Shown: piece after piece, positions 1-12,060 of the stretch | Layout of the letters: each line of letters begins with the position of its first letter | Numbering within the stretch: position 1 is the stretch's first letter | Assembly (NCBI GenBank): GCA_051453625.1 | Contig: JBOZIK010000001.1 | Location: 127,549,801 to 127,613,800 of the forward strand | Direction of reading: 5' to 3' | Source: Welwitschia mirabilis | Lineage: Eukaryota; Gnetophyta; Gnetopsida; Welwitschiales | Length of the DNA: 64,000 bases | Position numbers and translations under genes: made by a program | Notes under the pieces: generated by a model | Told to the model about the DNA's origin: nothing | The model's input: only the letters and a program-made list of their open reading frames with translations | Database searches by the model: none

Positions 1-501
1 TATAAAAAAATGCTAGGAATTTGCTCTAATACCACTTATTAAATCTATGATATCCATGAAGCACAATGATCCTTATAAAAAAAACTGAGAGTCATAACCA
101 CTCTTTAGTGAGCATACAATATATTCAACTTAAATAGCTCAATATTTGCATTATAATTAAGATGTTTAAATACCCTCACAATAGAATAAAAAATAAAAAA
201 GAATGGATAATATAACAAATAAATCAAGAGATGGTTTTAACCACCACTCAAAAATAACATGAGGAAGTTAACTACTTAAATAAAAATCCAAAAAACATTG
301 CATCATTCTTTAGCACTTGTGAGTGATAATAATAAGAAGGAACTCAAGATATCCTTTGAAGATACATCATTTAGGCTTATTGATTCATTTGTCATCATTA
401 TTTTTTGAAACTTACATTATTGGACTATCATATTTTTAAATACATTCTTTCTAATTTATTACTTATATCAGATCTTAGGATTCCCTATGAGGGTTTTATA
501 T
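1..501 (-). mobile_element. Edge of a minus-strand copia-type element: primer site and adjoining LTR
   Basis: Positions 23-34 read on the minus strand as TGGTATTAGAGC, one change from the plant initiator-Met primer site TGGTATCAGAGC. The bases to its right (from about 37) would be the 3' end of that element's 5' LTR, with the terminal TG on the plus strand decayed to TA. The body of the element would lie left of the window. The rest of the stretch to 501 is AT-rich with no ORF; where the LTR stops is not visible. No partner LTR is in the window. Confidence 0.4.
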
Positions 502-927
502 TGTAAGGCAACCCTTATACAAGTGTGCTCTTATGAATTCTTGTAAGCACATTTTGTTATTATATTATTATATATCCCTGAGGGGAAGCGAGTGTTTCTT
601 TGTGAGGAGCCTCTTACATTGTGTTAGTACTTGTGAGTGCATTTTTTTCATTATTGTATTATTGGTTATCCCTAAGGGGGGAAGAGTGCTTTCTTGAGGA
701 GCATCTCACATTGTATATAAGGTTGGTGGTATACTAAAACCACTATTTTTGTAGGTTAATATTATCCAAAGATGTGAGATAAAGCCACCCTCTATGTGTG
801 AACATATCCAGTTAAGAAACCACATTATCTTGGTAAGTCATTCATTATACATCTTTAATTTATTTCTAGTGAAATTTATTTTTGGTAGATTTCATTCACT
901 CCTCCTCTTTGAGTTTAATGATCCTCA
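502..927 (+). repeat. LTR of copia-type element, copy A
   Basis: This block starts TGTAAGGCAACCC and ends CA two bases before a primer-binding site. It is repeated at 2357-2799 with clear but diverged similarity at its start, in its middle (the stretch near 785-830) and at its end. It contains an internal near-duplication of about 90 bp (about 537-620 and 629-715), which the second copy also shows. It is classed as an LTR because of its place before the primer site and the gag remnant. The left edge depends on the shared start with copy B. Confidence 0.6.
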
Positions 928-929
928 AA

Positions 930-941
930 TGGTATCAGAGT
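930..941 (+). other. Primer-binding site (initiator Met tRNA)
   Basis: TGGTATCAGAGT differs by one base from the common plant copia primer site. It lies directly after the LTR end and about 40 bp before the gag remnant, which fixes the element's strand as plus. Confidence 0.75.
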
Positions 942-978
942 GGATAGTCATAAAAAGAAGTAACTTTCTTAAGTTAAC

Positions 979-1440
979 TATGAAAAGGATGCCATATGTT
1001 AGAACTCCACTCTTCAATGGGACTAATTATGCCTATTAGAAGATGAGGATGCAAGTGTACTTATAATATTATGAGTTTCAGGTTTGGTAAAGTATAGAAG
1101 ATGGATACTAAAAACCTATAAAAAGACCATAATAGATGTTGTAGGAAATACCATCACAGAAATCAAGCCTAGAAGAGACTAGGAACATAAAGAAAAGATA
1201 TCCTTCATGTATGACTTAAAAGCCAAAAATGCTCTTTACTTAGCTCTTACAATGGAGGATTTTAATGAAATAGCTAAATGTAAGATGGCATAAGAAATAT
1301 GAAATGTTTTAGTGATGACATATAAAGGAAAATCAAAGCTTTTTGTATGGACAAATTAGTTTGAAAATCTCAAGATGAGAGAAAGTTTATGAATACTTCA
1401 CAAGAGTCTCCAACATTGTAAGTGTGATACATAATATTGG
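979..1440 (+). pseudogene. Copia gag remnant (UBN2-type), copy A
   Basis: Translation from the ATG at 979 gives TPLFNGTNYAY, then a stop where the family has Trp, then KMRMQVYL. This is the conserved N-terminus of plant copia gag proteins. After a frame change, about 1210-1300 reads DLKAKNALYLALTMEDFNEIAK, again typical gag. Stops and frame changes throughout show it is dead. Beyond about 1440 no gag can be followed. Gag would form the virus-like particle; nothing functional remains here. Confidence 0.7.
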
Positions 1441-2356
1441 TAAAATTTTTTCTAAGATAAGGGTAATCTAAAAGGTTGTTTAATCCTTGTTAGAAAATCT
1501 AGTTTTAATGATTTTAATTGTCAAATATTTTATGTTGTTTTATAAGATAGATCATTACAAAGATCATTAAACCTTGATAATCATTAGATGATGATAATTC
1601 TTCAAAGGTAATATCTCACAAAAGCACCAAGTGATAAAATTGTAAAATTATTTATTTGAATATGTCTATAAAATTAAAGACATCTTAGGTAAATATGTTT
1701 AGGAAGTTGAAGAAATCTTGAATGTACCACAATTTAGCTGATAGGTTAAAAATGACTATCTCATTAAAGATGACCATGTTGAAAGTTGAACCTAACCTAA
1801 TTGAAGATGAATACATATTTAGAAATTTCTATACTAAGTTTAAATAAGTAATAGAGTTAATTTAATTTTTGACTAATATTTAATATTTTAGGTGAGCTAA
1901 CAACTGATACAATGTCAATTCGTGATCATGGAGGCCCAAGGATATATACTACAAAGCAAATTTCCTCAAAATTTGGGTAAGTTCACTGAAGACATATATA
2001 AAGTAAAGATGTTTAACTATTAGTGGATGTCTACAAGTGTGAAGACATCTTGGATTAAATTTCATGTCAATAAAAATATAAGATATGCACCTAATACCTA
2101 GATTTTTACTATCTGTTACATAGTGGTTACAAAGTTAAATAGCTATCTTTCAAGCTCAAATAACTAGATCCTCTTCAACTATATAAAGAATTAAGGATTA
2201 ACATTATAAAACAAATCAAAACTCTTGGAACTTTAATGAATACACAAGTTTTAGACTCTTGGCNNNNNNNNNNAAGATCGCATGAGTAAAAAGCACATCT
2301 TAGACTAACTTATTTTTGAATATTATTACAAGTCCATTCTTGATTATCAAATACAT
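1441..2356 (+). other. Non-coding remainder of copy A, with a 10-N gap
   Basis: This stretch is AT-rich with no readable pol. It has scattered GACATCTT-like motifs of the kind seen again at 4600-4870 in copy B. Ten Ns lie at 2264-2273. No polypurine tract is visible before the next LTR at 2357, so whether copies A and B share one LTR or are separate insertions is open. Confidence 0.4.
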
Positions 2357-2799
2357 TATAAGGCAACCCTTGTACAAGTGTGAATTTGAGGTTATGCTTA
2401 TGAGAACTTACTTATTATAAGGTTATTAATAAGCTATAAAACCATTATTTCCTTATGGAGTAGAGAGTACTATCTTGCAAGAAGACTCTCACTATTATAA
2501 GATTTGTGATCTACCTGTAGAAACCACTATTTCCCTATGGATAAGAGAGTGATATCTTGCAAGAAAAATCTCATTTGTTATAAGGTTGATGGTGTACTAG
2601 AAAACTACTTTTTTCTTATAGGTCAAGAATATCTAGAAATGTGAGTAGAAGCTATCCTCTATGTGTAGACGTACCTAGGTTGGGAACCATGTTATCTCAG
2701 TAATTTATTTTATTATTATGCATTTTTATTTTGTAATTGATTTAAATTTTTCTTTGGTGAAATTCATTCATCCCTCCCCTCTCAGTTTAACAATTCTTA
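2357..2799 (+). repeat. LTR of copia-type element, copy B
   Basis: It is the second copy of the LTR at 502-927: the same start (TG decayed to TA, then TAAGGCAACCCTTGTACAAG), a shared internal duplication and a shared region before the primer site. Divergence from copy A is considerable, with many transitions. Confidence 0.6.
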
Positions 2800-2801
2800 A
2801 G

Positions 2802-2813
2802 TAATATCAAAGT
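2802..2813 (+). other. Decayed primer-binding site
   Basis: TAATATCAAAGT lies where copy A has TGGTATCAGAGT. All three differences are G to A. The position is right after the LTR end and about 50 bp before the gag start. Confidence 0.65.
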
Positions 2814-2860
2814 GAGAACGCATGAAAAGAAGTAACTTTCTTAAGTAAATAATAGAAAGG

Positions 2861-4430
2861 ATGTCATCCATTAAACCTTTACTCTTCGATGAGATAAGAT
2901 ATATCTATTAAAAGATAAGTATTCAAGTATACTTACAATCTTTTGATTTTTAGATATGGTGAATTATAGAAGAAGGAGATCCACATCCAACCAAAAGCAT
3001 AATAAATGCTATTGACAATACCATTATATAGACTGAGAAAAGAAAAGATTGAAAAGATAAAGAGAAAGCTACTTTTATGTATCATTATAAATATAAAAAT
3101 GCACTTTATTTTGCTTTAACAATATAATAGTTTAATAGAATAGTAGGTTACAAAATAGTACAAGAAATTTGGAATGTTCTTATTAGAACATATGAAGGAA
3201 CATCAATTATCAAATCATCTAAGCTTTACATATGTATAAATTAATTTGAAAATCTTAAGATGAACCATGAAGAAATAGTTCACAAGTGTTTTGCTAGAGT
3301 TTTAATATTTTAAATGCAATACCTAGCATTGTACAAAGTCTTTCATAATCCAAAAAAATTTATTAGACCTCTAACCTCTGAATATAGGCCTAAAACTATG
3401 GTATGGAAGAGTCAAGAGATTTTAACACCATGGAAATAGAAGAGATACAAAGTTCTCTTATAGTATTTAAAATGAATCTCATATAAGATGAAGCCTTAAA
3501 AGAAAAATCCATTACTTTTAAGGCAAGTCAAAGCACAAAATAGAGTTCAAAAAAAAAGGCAAAGAAAGAATAACAGAAAGATAACTTTGATGATGAAGAT
3601 GACAAACTTGCCATCATCATAATAAAAGCACAAAAGAATATTTCTAATAAGTAAAATAAAAGAGATGAATCTAGAAAACCATATAAATTTCAAGAAAAAG
3701 GTAAGTTTAAAGGTAAGGCTTCTACTAATACTTATTTTTCTAATGTTTCAAAAATAGAATGTTGGGTTTATGGAGGACAAGGACATATAGCATTGGAATG
3801 TCCTAATGCTAACAAAATCCAAAATATGAAATAAAAGAAAGAACCAAAGAATAAGAGATCATTCTTTATAGGATGGAATAAAGTTGGAAAAGAAATGAAA
3901 GAAGAAATATCTAATCATGAGTAAACTTATCCTTTCTTCATGGATATTGCACACTCTTAAGAATAAGACGATGAGGTAGAAGAAGAATATAATTCGAAAA
4001 GTAAATATGATATAGATATGAGTGTTCAATAAAGGTAAATTTTAATTTTTGAACAATTTGTTAAATTGAAAACACTGTGTACTAAGACAAAATAGTTAAT
4101 TCATACTTGTGAAGAAGCTTATGAAAAAGGAAAAAAATACTTATATTAAATTATCTTCTAAAAAGCTTGCTCTTAAAGATGAGATCAGTAGACTAACATG
4201 GGATTTAAAGTAGGTAAGACAAGAACTATCAGATTTAAAGAGAATTAGTGAAAAATTTACCCAAGAAAAAGAGACTTTAAATATCATGCTTAGGCAATGT
4301 AGAAATTCAAATGATAAGAGTATCATGGAATACAAAGAATCCCCAGCTAGCACTTCAGCTACCTTCACTAACAAATGGAGTTATATGCCAAGGAACTTAG
4401 ATATTATGCTTATCCAAGTAGGTAAGTAAA
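2861..4430 (+). pseudogene. Copia gag relic with zinc knuckle and coiled-coil tail, copy B
   Basis: The ATG at 2861 begins the same gag N-terminus as copy A, with Trp now a stop. A CCHC zinc knuckle is at 3760-3801 (CWVYGGQGHIALEC), its second Cys changed to Tyr (TGT to TAT). From about 4141 a Lys/Glu/Leu-rich stretch (KLALKDEISRL, then QELSDLKRISEKFTQEKETL) looks like a coiled coil, as in the gag of plant Sirevirus-like elements. Multiple stops and shifts make it non-functional. No protease, integrase or reverse transcriptase follows. Confidence 0.7.
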
Positions 4431-5150
4431 TAGATAATATCTTTCAGATTCTTAACTTTACATTGTAATTATCTTATGAGTTGAGATTGCTAGTTAACTC
4501 TAGTTAAATTTAAATTATGTGTATAATATTTATATTTTCAAAGCATTATTATTATTTTTGCAATAGTCATAGATCTTTTCAAAAATTTTGGAACTTTTAA
4601 TATAGACATCTTTAGTTTTATAGACATCTCTAGATAAGACATCTTAAGATTTGTAGTCGTCTTGAAAGCAGATGTCTTGAGTTTTACAAACATCTTGAAA
4701 GAGTAGGTACATGATTTGAATTTTTTAAAATAGATGTCTTGAGTTTTATAGATGTCTTAATAATAGAAAAATGTATTAAAAATTTTTTGATAGAAGACAT
4801 ATTTGAGATTGTATACATCTACATTTTGCATTTTAGATGTCTTTCAAGTTGTAGATTTTTTACTATACTATTGCAAAAAAAGGCATCAAAAACCTAGGGT
4901 TTGATCCTTTTTATTTATAAAAAGGATCACTAGATCTCAATTTCAAATCCCCACTTAATAGGTATCTTTCTTAAAAGATTTTCAAGCTTTATTTTCTTAG
5001 ATTTCTCTACCAAGATATCTTCAATCTTTAAGATATCTCAATAGCAAGAAAGAACATATTTTTCTCTTAAACAAGTGTACATTTTTATTGTTTCTTACAT
5101 TTTAATAGATTTTTTATTCAGATTATTTACATTTTCACAAATATGATTAG
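4431..5150 (+). other. Spacer with short repeats and a TATA-like box
   Basis: From 4600 to 4870 the motif AGATGTCTTGAGTTTTA and variants recur many times. TATAAAAA at 4916-4923 is followed by a C/T-rich stretch and then the next ORF remnant. The order gag, repeats, TATA, ORF matches the element at 57.7-61.3 kb. Whether the TATA box was ever used is inference. Confidence 0.35.
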
Positions 5151-5169
5151 AATAAAATTTATTTACATT

Positions 5170-6850
5170 TAAAAAGACAAAGAATAAGTCTCAAAGTAGC
5201 AGAGATTACAATATAAGCCTTAGTTCTACAATGAGGAAGCTGCCAAAAGATTTAGAATGTGGTCCAAAAATTTGATTATTCCATAAAGAACACTTGGTTT
5301 TTAAAGATATTACAGAGATCAGCTTGTTGCATACTTTACTTAACTTGGTTGGGAAATGATCATTTAGTTAGACTAGCTATTGTGGATCCACTTATAAGAG
5401 AGTTTCATGCTAATATACATGACATTACTGATAGCATAGATGCATTTCAAATGTAGGTCAAAGATACTTCTTTATGCATTATTCCTAGTTTTGTTAATTC
5501 CTTGCTTGGTATAGATGATGTGAATGTTCCTCATATTTATGCTCATTCATTTAAATAAATATTTAATTCTATAGTTATTCATATGTCATGATGTAATATG
5601 AGCAATGTTCTACTTGGGTACACTAGAATGAATTTTGTGAAGAACATTGAAAGAAAAGATATAATTCTAGATGCCTTAATTCTCAATTTGATACATTTTA
5701 TAATATTTTGATCAAAGGCATTATTATAGCTATTGCAAACCTTTGTAGTATATTGTTTGCTCATTGGGTTAAAGATAGATTTGTATATAGACTTGTATTT
5801 AATTCTATATATGGATATTATCTCACTTTTTCATAAGGATCAATCATTTGATTACCCTTGTCTTATTAGTTTGATCATTAATAGTGTAAATATTTTAGTT
5901 TCTTAGGTTAATCTTATTCATAAGAATAAATAATTAGCAAATTTTAGTGAAAAACACAAAGTACCAATGCCACTAGGTAAGGGAACAAGCAAAATACTAT
6001 TACAATTCTTCCTTAGTTAAAAACATATTAAAGTCCATTACAAAATGGTTGGTAAAATTAGAAGAAACTTATTTAAATTGAAGAAAACTAGGTATATAGT
6101 CAGTGAGGATGAGGCATTATTAGAGAGCTGGAAATCTATGAGGACTCCCATGTGGTCAAATTCAAAAGAAGATTTAGAAGAAGAAGAAGAGAAAAAAGGG
6201 CTTTCAACTCCACATGGAATAAGATATAACTCTAGTAGAGTAGCTAATAGTAAATCTTTAGAGAATTCATTTTAAGATGAGGCACAATCTTAGGGAAAGT
6301 ACCAGGCTCCCATGGAGGTACATTTGTAAGGAAAGTAATAAATTTTAGGACCTTTATAGCAGAGGTCACAAGAGGATATAGAGTCTGAAAGCTCAGATGC
6401 ATTACCTCTTATATTTTTCCATTCTACTTAGCCACTGTCACTATGTTTCATAGTTTAATCACTACCATGTGTACCTTATCCACTTCCATTGCATCCCCCA
6501 TCATCACTGCCATCACATATAAAACCTATCTAGGTATAACCACTTTTCTTCATGCAATTACCTTTATCCTTCATAGAAACAACCGCTGCTAATTTCTTTG
6601 GGACATCTATCACTCCTCAAATATACCAATATATGAGGAGATAGGACTTGAATGTCCTAGGTGAGACATCTCAGTGTCCATATATGAAACACCATACTTC
6701 ATCACCCCCAACTTCTTCATCCTACACCCAAACCATCACTTATGATAGAGATGATAGTGATAAAGAAAGGTAATGCATGCATTATATGAGTGACTCCACT
6801 CTCAGTGACTAGCTTCTTTTATATGCTATTCAAAAAGGAGGATATGTATT
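5170..6850 (+). pseudogene. Broken ORF resembling the 'putative plant transposon protein' domain
   Basis: One frame reads YNEEAAKRFRMWSKN near 5230-5270. After a frameshift another reads LIREFHANIHDITDSIDAFQ, then a stop for Trp, VKDTSLCIIPSFVNSLLG. The 'xREFxANxHD' pattern and what follows match a domain very common in plant retroelement ORFs of unknown function. The later part (6045-6275) has an acidic run of six Asp/Glu residues, and 6400-6780 is Pro/Ser-rich. The frame ends at an AAAAAGGAGG purine tract (about 6834-6843), as in Sirevirus-like elements with purine tracts at their 3' side. No biochemical role is known to me. Confidence 0.5.
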
Positions 6851-8308
6851 GATAAATTAGTAATAAATTAATGGCTTTTAATTGGGTCTTTCAGCTTTTA
6901 TATTGAGGATACTCTATTGGGATTGGAAATTTTAATTATGAGATATTAAATTGGATCCCTCAGTATCATCATTATTATTAATGATTTCTCTTGGTTTTTT
7001 AGCACACATTGATGCTTTATTATTTCTTATATTATTATTATTTATTATCACACTCTTTTTTTTAATGTTATGCTTTTGTTGTTACAATTCTATAATGATT
7101 AATACTCTAATTTCCATAATCTTCATGTTATATACTGCTAAGAAAATTTTTTATTATTTCATGCTCTTATGTTTATTATTTAGCATTTTCATGAGGAAAT
7201 TCTTCATGATGTATAATTGATATACAAATTTCAATTATATGCTCTAATATAGTGGGAAGTAAGATATCTCATCTTAGGAAATTATGCAAGTAATTTATTT
7301 CATTCTAAGATAGCCATAACGATGAATGAGCTTTTCATCCATGTATCATTTCATGATTAATTATTAATTTCGATCATAAATATTCACTAGGTACTTCATC
7401 ATGAAAATAGAGTAATCTACTCACACTAGATTAAAAAGTAGTAGAAGATGCAACCTCAAATAAGAAACATATAAACATATGAAATAGATTGTAAAGAGAG
7501 AAATATATCAAGGGTAACCAAATCATAGCCTTTCATAAGAACTAGAGTTCTGTCTCCCAAATAATCCTCACTGAATGGTTCAATAAAGTCATTAAAATAA
7601 TTCTGTTCATAAATCATGTGATGAATTTTACATATCTTAAGAATCCACATCTTGTCATGAGGCATGTCCTCACTTATATCAACAAAGTCAAAGTTGTTAA
7701 AATATACATTTACTTAAAAGTTTTTAACATTATCAAGGGAATCATATTCTTTAGTAACTACATTTTTCTTAAATGTAAATTTTATCTTATCCTAAGATAT
7801 TCTATAGAAGCCTATAATCTAGCCTTGCTTTCCTCATCATGAGCACTAATATTTTATTCTTCTTCAAAATGGTTGTATTGTAAACTTACTTTTTATTTTA
7901 CTGAGTCTAATTATGCTTCTTATTTAGCTATTTCTACATAAATTTATCCTTATCATGATGTGATTTCTTTTGCAAATAGGATTTACTAGTAGATTTTTAA
8001 TGTTAATGAGGAGTGCCATAAGAAGGGAAAAAAATTGCATGCAACATTAGAGTAAGAAGACCTTGTGAAGTTAAACTAAGCTTTAGTAGAAATGAAAACC
8101 TTACTACGCATATTTAAAGTTATATTATTTAGTTACTTATTTCTATGTAGTTGCATAATATAACTATGTAAAGAGGATTCTTCCAAATAGTAATAGATCA
8201 AGTTAACATGATGAATACAAACTTGTTTTTTATGAATCAATCTCTGCTACCTTTGCTAATCAATTTTTTCATCTTTCCTTTTTTATAATGCAAACTATTC
8301 ATGTAAGT
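6851..8308. other. Unassigned AT-rich stretch
   Basis: There is a T-rich region at 6950-7220 with a hydrophobic but low-complexity frame, then sequence without any family I recognise. A 69-codon minus-strand frame at 7456-7665 has no motif I can name. It ends at the first base of the large-LTR composite. Confidence 0.3.
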
Positions 8309-11300
8309 TGTAATACCCTCCTTTTTTCACATGTTTAGTTATGCATGTGATTAGTTAAGTATGTTTCCAAATTAAATTTTGATATGGTAATTTTCTTTAG
8401 TAATTGTTAATAAATAAGGATGTTCTAATAATTTAATTAATTAAGGTTTGTTAAGGTAGTTAAGAAATTAAAGAAATGTTAAAATGTCATTCTAATCATA
8501 GAATGTGATGAATGAATATTAATGAAATTAATTAGGTTACATACTGATTAAATACATGATTTAATCATCAATAAATGTTTAATTAGTAAATGAGAAATAA
8601 ATTTGAAATAGTTTAAAGTAAGGCATTGCATGGAATTAGGTTAAAATAAATGTTATGAGGATATGTTAATGTTATGTTCTAAATATTAATAAGGTTTCTT
8701 TTGAATAAATCAAATATTAAAATATTAAGAAGTAAGTAATAATTAATGATATATGATGGATTAGTTTAAGATAGGATTTCTCAGATATATGGAAAATAGG
8801 ATATGTTAATTAATTATAATATATGATGTGTTAAGTTTTAATATGATGTCATAAAGATTAATTGAATATGTTAATATAGGGCCATTGAAATTATTCTAAA
8901 GTAAGATATCTTAAAGATTAATTAAAATATATAACATGTTGAAAAAAAGATTATTAAAATTATTAATGTTTAGATGTTAATGTTAATGTTAAATGATAAT
9001 TTAAATTTAAAATAAATGAAATTTTTAAACATTATATGTTAATAATGTTAAAAAGGTAAATTGTGATAACTGTTAAACATTAATGTTTTAAATAATATTC
9101 AATAAGGACAATTATATTAAATTTAATGTGGAATGGCATTCTACATGTAAGGGTAAGTTGTGTTAATTAGTTATAAGATGGCATAATGTTGAACTATGTA
9201 AGTGTCATTATCAAGACTAATGTTAAATTAGTGAGGTATCAACACATCATAAAAGATGGCATCTTGAATAGTGATATGGAGTTTTGAAAAAAAAGATGGC
9301 TTTTTGCTCTCATGAAAACATGCAAGTGGATAGCATATATGAGTTTGGTTAGTAATCAAAAATCACCTTTTCCAATTAGAAGGGGGTTAGACAATCTTAA
9401 TTGATAATAAATGAACTCTTTGATACTCATGAATGGAGGATGGAAAAAGGCTTAGCCATGAAGAATTTGGAAGGAGAGAAGAATGAAGGGGCTGAAGAAT
9501 GATGATATCTTCATACACTTGCATTTTTTGAGATGAGTCTAATCCTTTTATATTTCATTAAAACCATTTTCTTTAAATTTAATATGTCTTTGTTAAAAAC
9601 TTGGTGTAGATGAAGAAGGTTACAATAGATAAGAATAAAGGATGATTTTATAAGCTAGTTAGACTTAAATATGATCATTGAGGATTAAACATACGTTATT
9701 AAGAAAGTAATTACTTTAAAAATCAGATCATAATATTGTGTTTATAATTATAATAATTGATCTTATACTTTTTTTTCTCCTATTAGTATTCTTCATCTTG
9801 AAAGGGTTCTAGTAAAAATTACTTACTTTTGTAGATAATGACCATACCACTGTATACCAAGCAATCATGTACTTATTCATTTTAGATGATTTACCTTGTC
9901 TTTTATTGAACACTATGGTTATTACATGATGAACACATAACTCCTTTATTAATTATGTCTTTCAATTATGTTGATAGAATAGTATTAACTAAAAGCACTT
10001 AACTAATAACTACCTAATAGTTTTATTTTAAGTCATATCTTCTTGATGTATTAATCCCTTATAAATATTTAAAAATTGAATTAATAATTTTAATTATAAG
10101 ATTGATTAGAAAAAGTCATACAATTTTTTATGTATGAATGATTATACTGAACTTCCTTATGAATTTTAAGAGAATAATTATTTTGTCACATATCTTATTT
10201 GGTATAACACTTTGGGTCTCACATTAGCTTACTTATAGAGCTTGGATCTATGCTTACAAATTCTTTCTAACGCTTTCCTTAATACTTTATCATGTTTTTA
10301 TTTGTTCTTTTTTTATTTTCTAGATATTATTTGTTATGTTTATCTTATGGCCATGTATTATTGCTATTAGACATGTCAAGATTCATATCCTTAACTTTAA
10401 GAAACAACATCAACTCTACTTTTCCATTTTCTTTTACTCCATGGATAGTTTGCATATGGTTTCATATATAAATATTTTAAGATCAGATATTTTATTCTCT
10501 TCTCAAATGCTATGGATAATTTTGCTAATATCAAATCATAATACTTCTGTAAGTAGCTCATTACTTAACTCTATACCATTGTAAGAGATTTCTTCTTTGT
10601 TCTCATAAGATAGACCCCTTCATTTAGTTATAAATATATGCCTTACAACAAACTCAATAAGATTGCATATAGAGAGGATTTAAAATTGATTGAAATCAAA
10701 TCCATATCTATGGAATTATATTATTTCTCTTAAGGGGCATTATTTCCATTCACATTTAGCAACATGGTAAAAGTGACTAGGATTTAAAATAATTGGCACC
10801 AATCCAAATGTAATTTATATTAAGTAAGTATAGATGATGAAATTATTATAGTCAGTTCACTAGAAGGAAGTAGACAAATAGGAAATAAAATAAATTAAAC
10901 ATTAAATAATAAAACTTTTATAAGCTTTTAAAAAATGGGTTTTAACAAATACATGAATTAACAGAAAAGACAGTTATAAAATAGAAACTATTTCACTTCA
11001 AAACAATTTAAATGTATAGCTTCCTATTCCTAGGAAAGCTGGGAAAAAATCATGATAAGACATCTTTCGCATTAAGCAGCATCATTCTTATAAATTTGGC
11101 TATTAATAACAAAGAATTAAAATATGCCTAGAATATTATATGTTTAAAAATATGCTTAGAATATTACATGTATAATCTTAAATAACTCCAGCTTTAAGCT
11201 CAATATATTAATTCTAATATAAAAAAAAATGTACAATGGATATTAATCTACAACTGGGTTAAGGTTAAAGACATATAGGGAAACCCTTTCATTCAACATC

Positions 11301-12060
11301 CACATATGACCTAGATGAATTATTTCAAACTCAAAACCATTATCTTATTAAAAGACAATGAAGAAAATTAAGAAAAATGCTACTATTAGAGAGAAATATG
11401 CTACTACAGAGGGTGTCATTGAGCATATAATGTTGTTTTTCTATGTGAAAAAAATGTTTTTAAGCAAACTCTAGAGTTTAATTATATAAAAACAATCATG
11501 TAACTATTAGATCTACATAATAATATTTTTAAAAAAAAAAAAAGAAAACTTGCACTTAAAATATCAACACAAAAAAATAAAAAAACAAGTAAGAAATGAT
11601 AAGGGCAGTGAATGATAGTGGGCAATAAGATGTAATTATAGAAAACAACTTTACATCCAAAAGTAGGAAACTGAAGTAGTCTACTAAGCTTGGCAAAACT
11701 TGGAAATTCAACTTGTTTACTACCAAAATCACGGCCTTCTCCATTACCAAATGATTAAAGCAATAAACAAAACCACATCTTGAAATTTTTTATCCTTACC
11801 TATTTAATGTTGATTCTGCCTTTGTAATTTGACATTAATTCCTATTTTGCAATTTTCTTATTTTGTTTAATAGGAAGAACATTGACATCTTATAAAAATA
11901 CATCTTTTCATTTGCCACTCGACTAACATGCATTGTCCCAAGTTTTTTTCTTAGAAAATGAAATAGAATACCATTTTAAATGTTGAAAAGGCTCCTTGGC
12001 TAAACACAATGCATGTGGGTCAAGCATCATTGAGTTGGAATGCATAGTGGCCATGACATT

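Noticed and set aside
6951-7220. 89-codon hydrophobic frame, possible membrane protein
   Set aside because: It is a T-rich low-complexity translation with no start context or similarity I can name.
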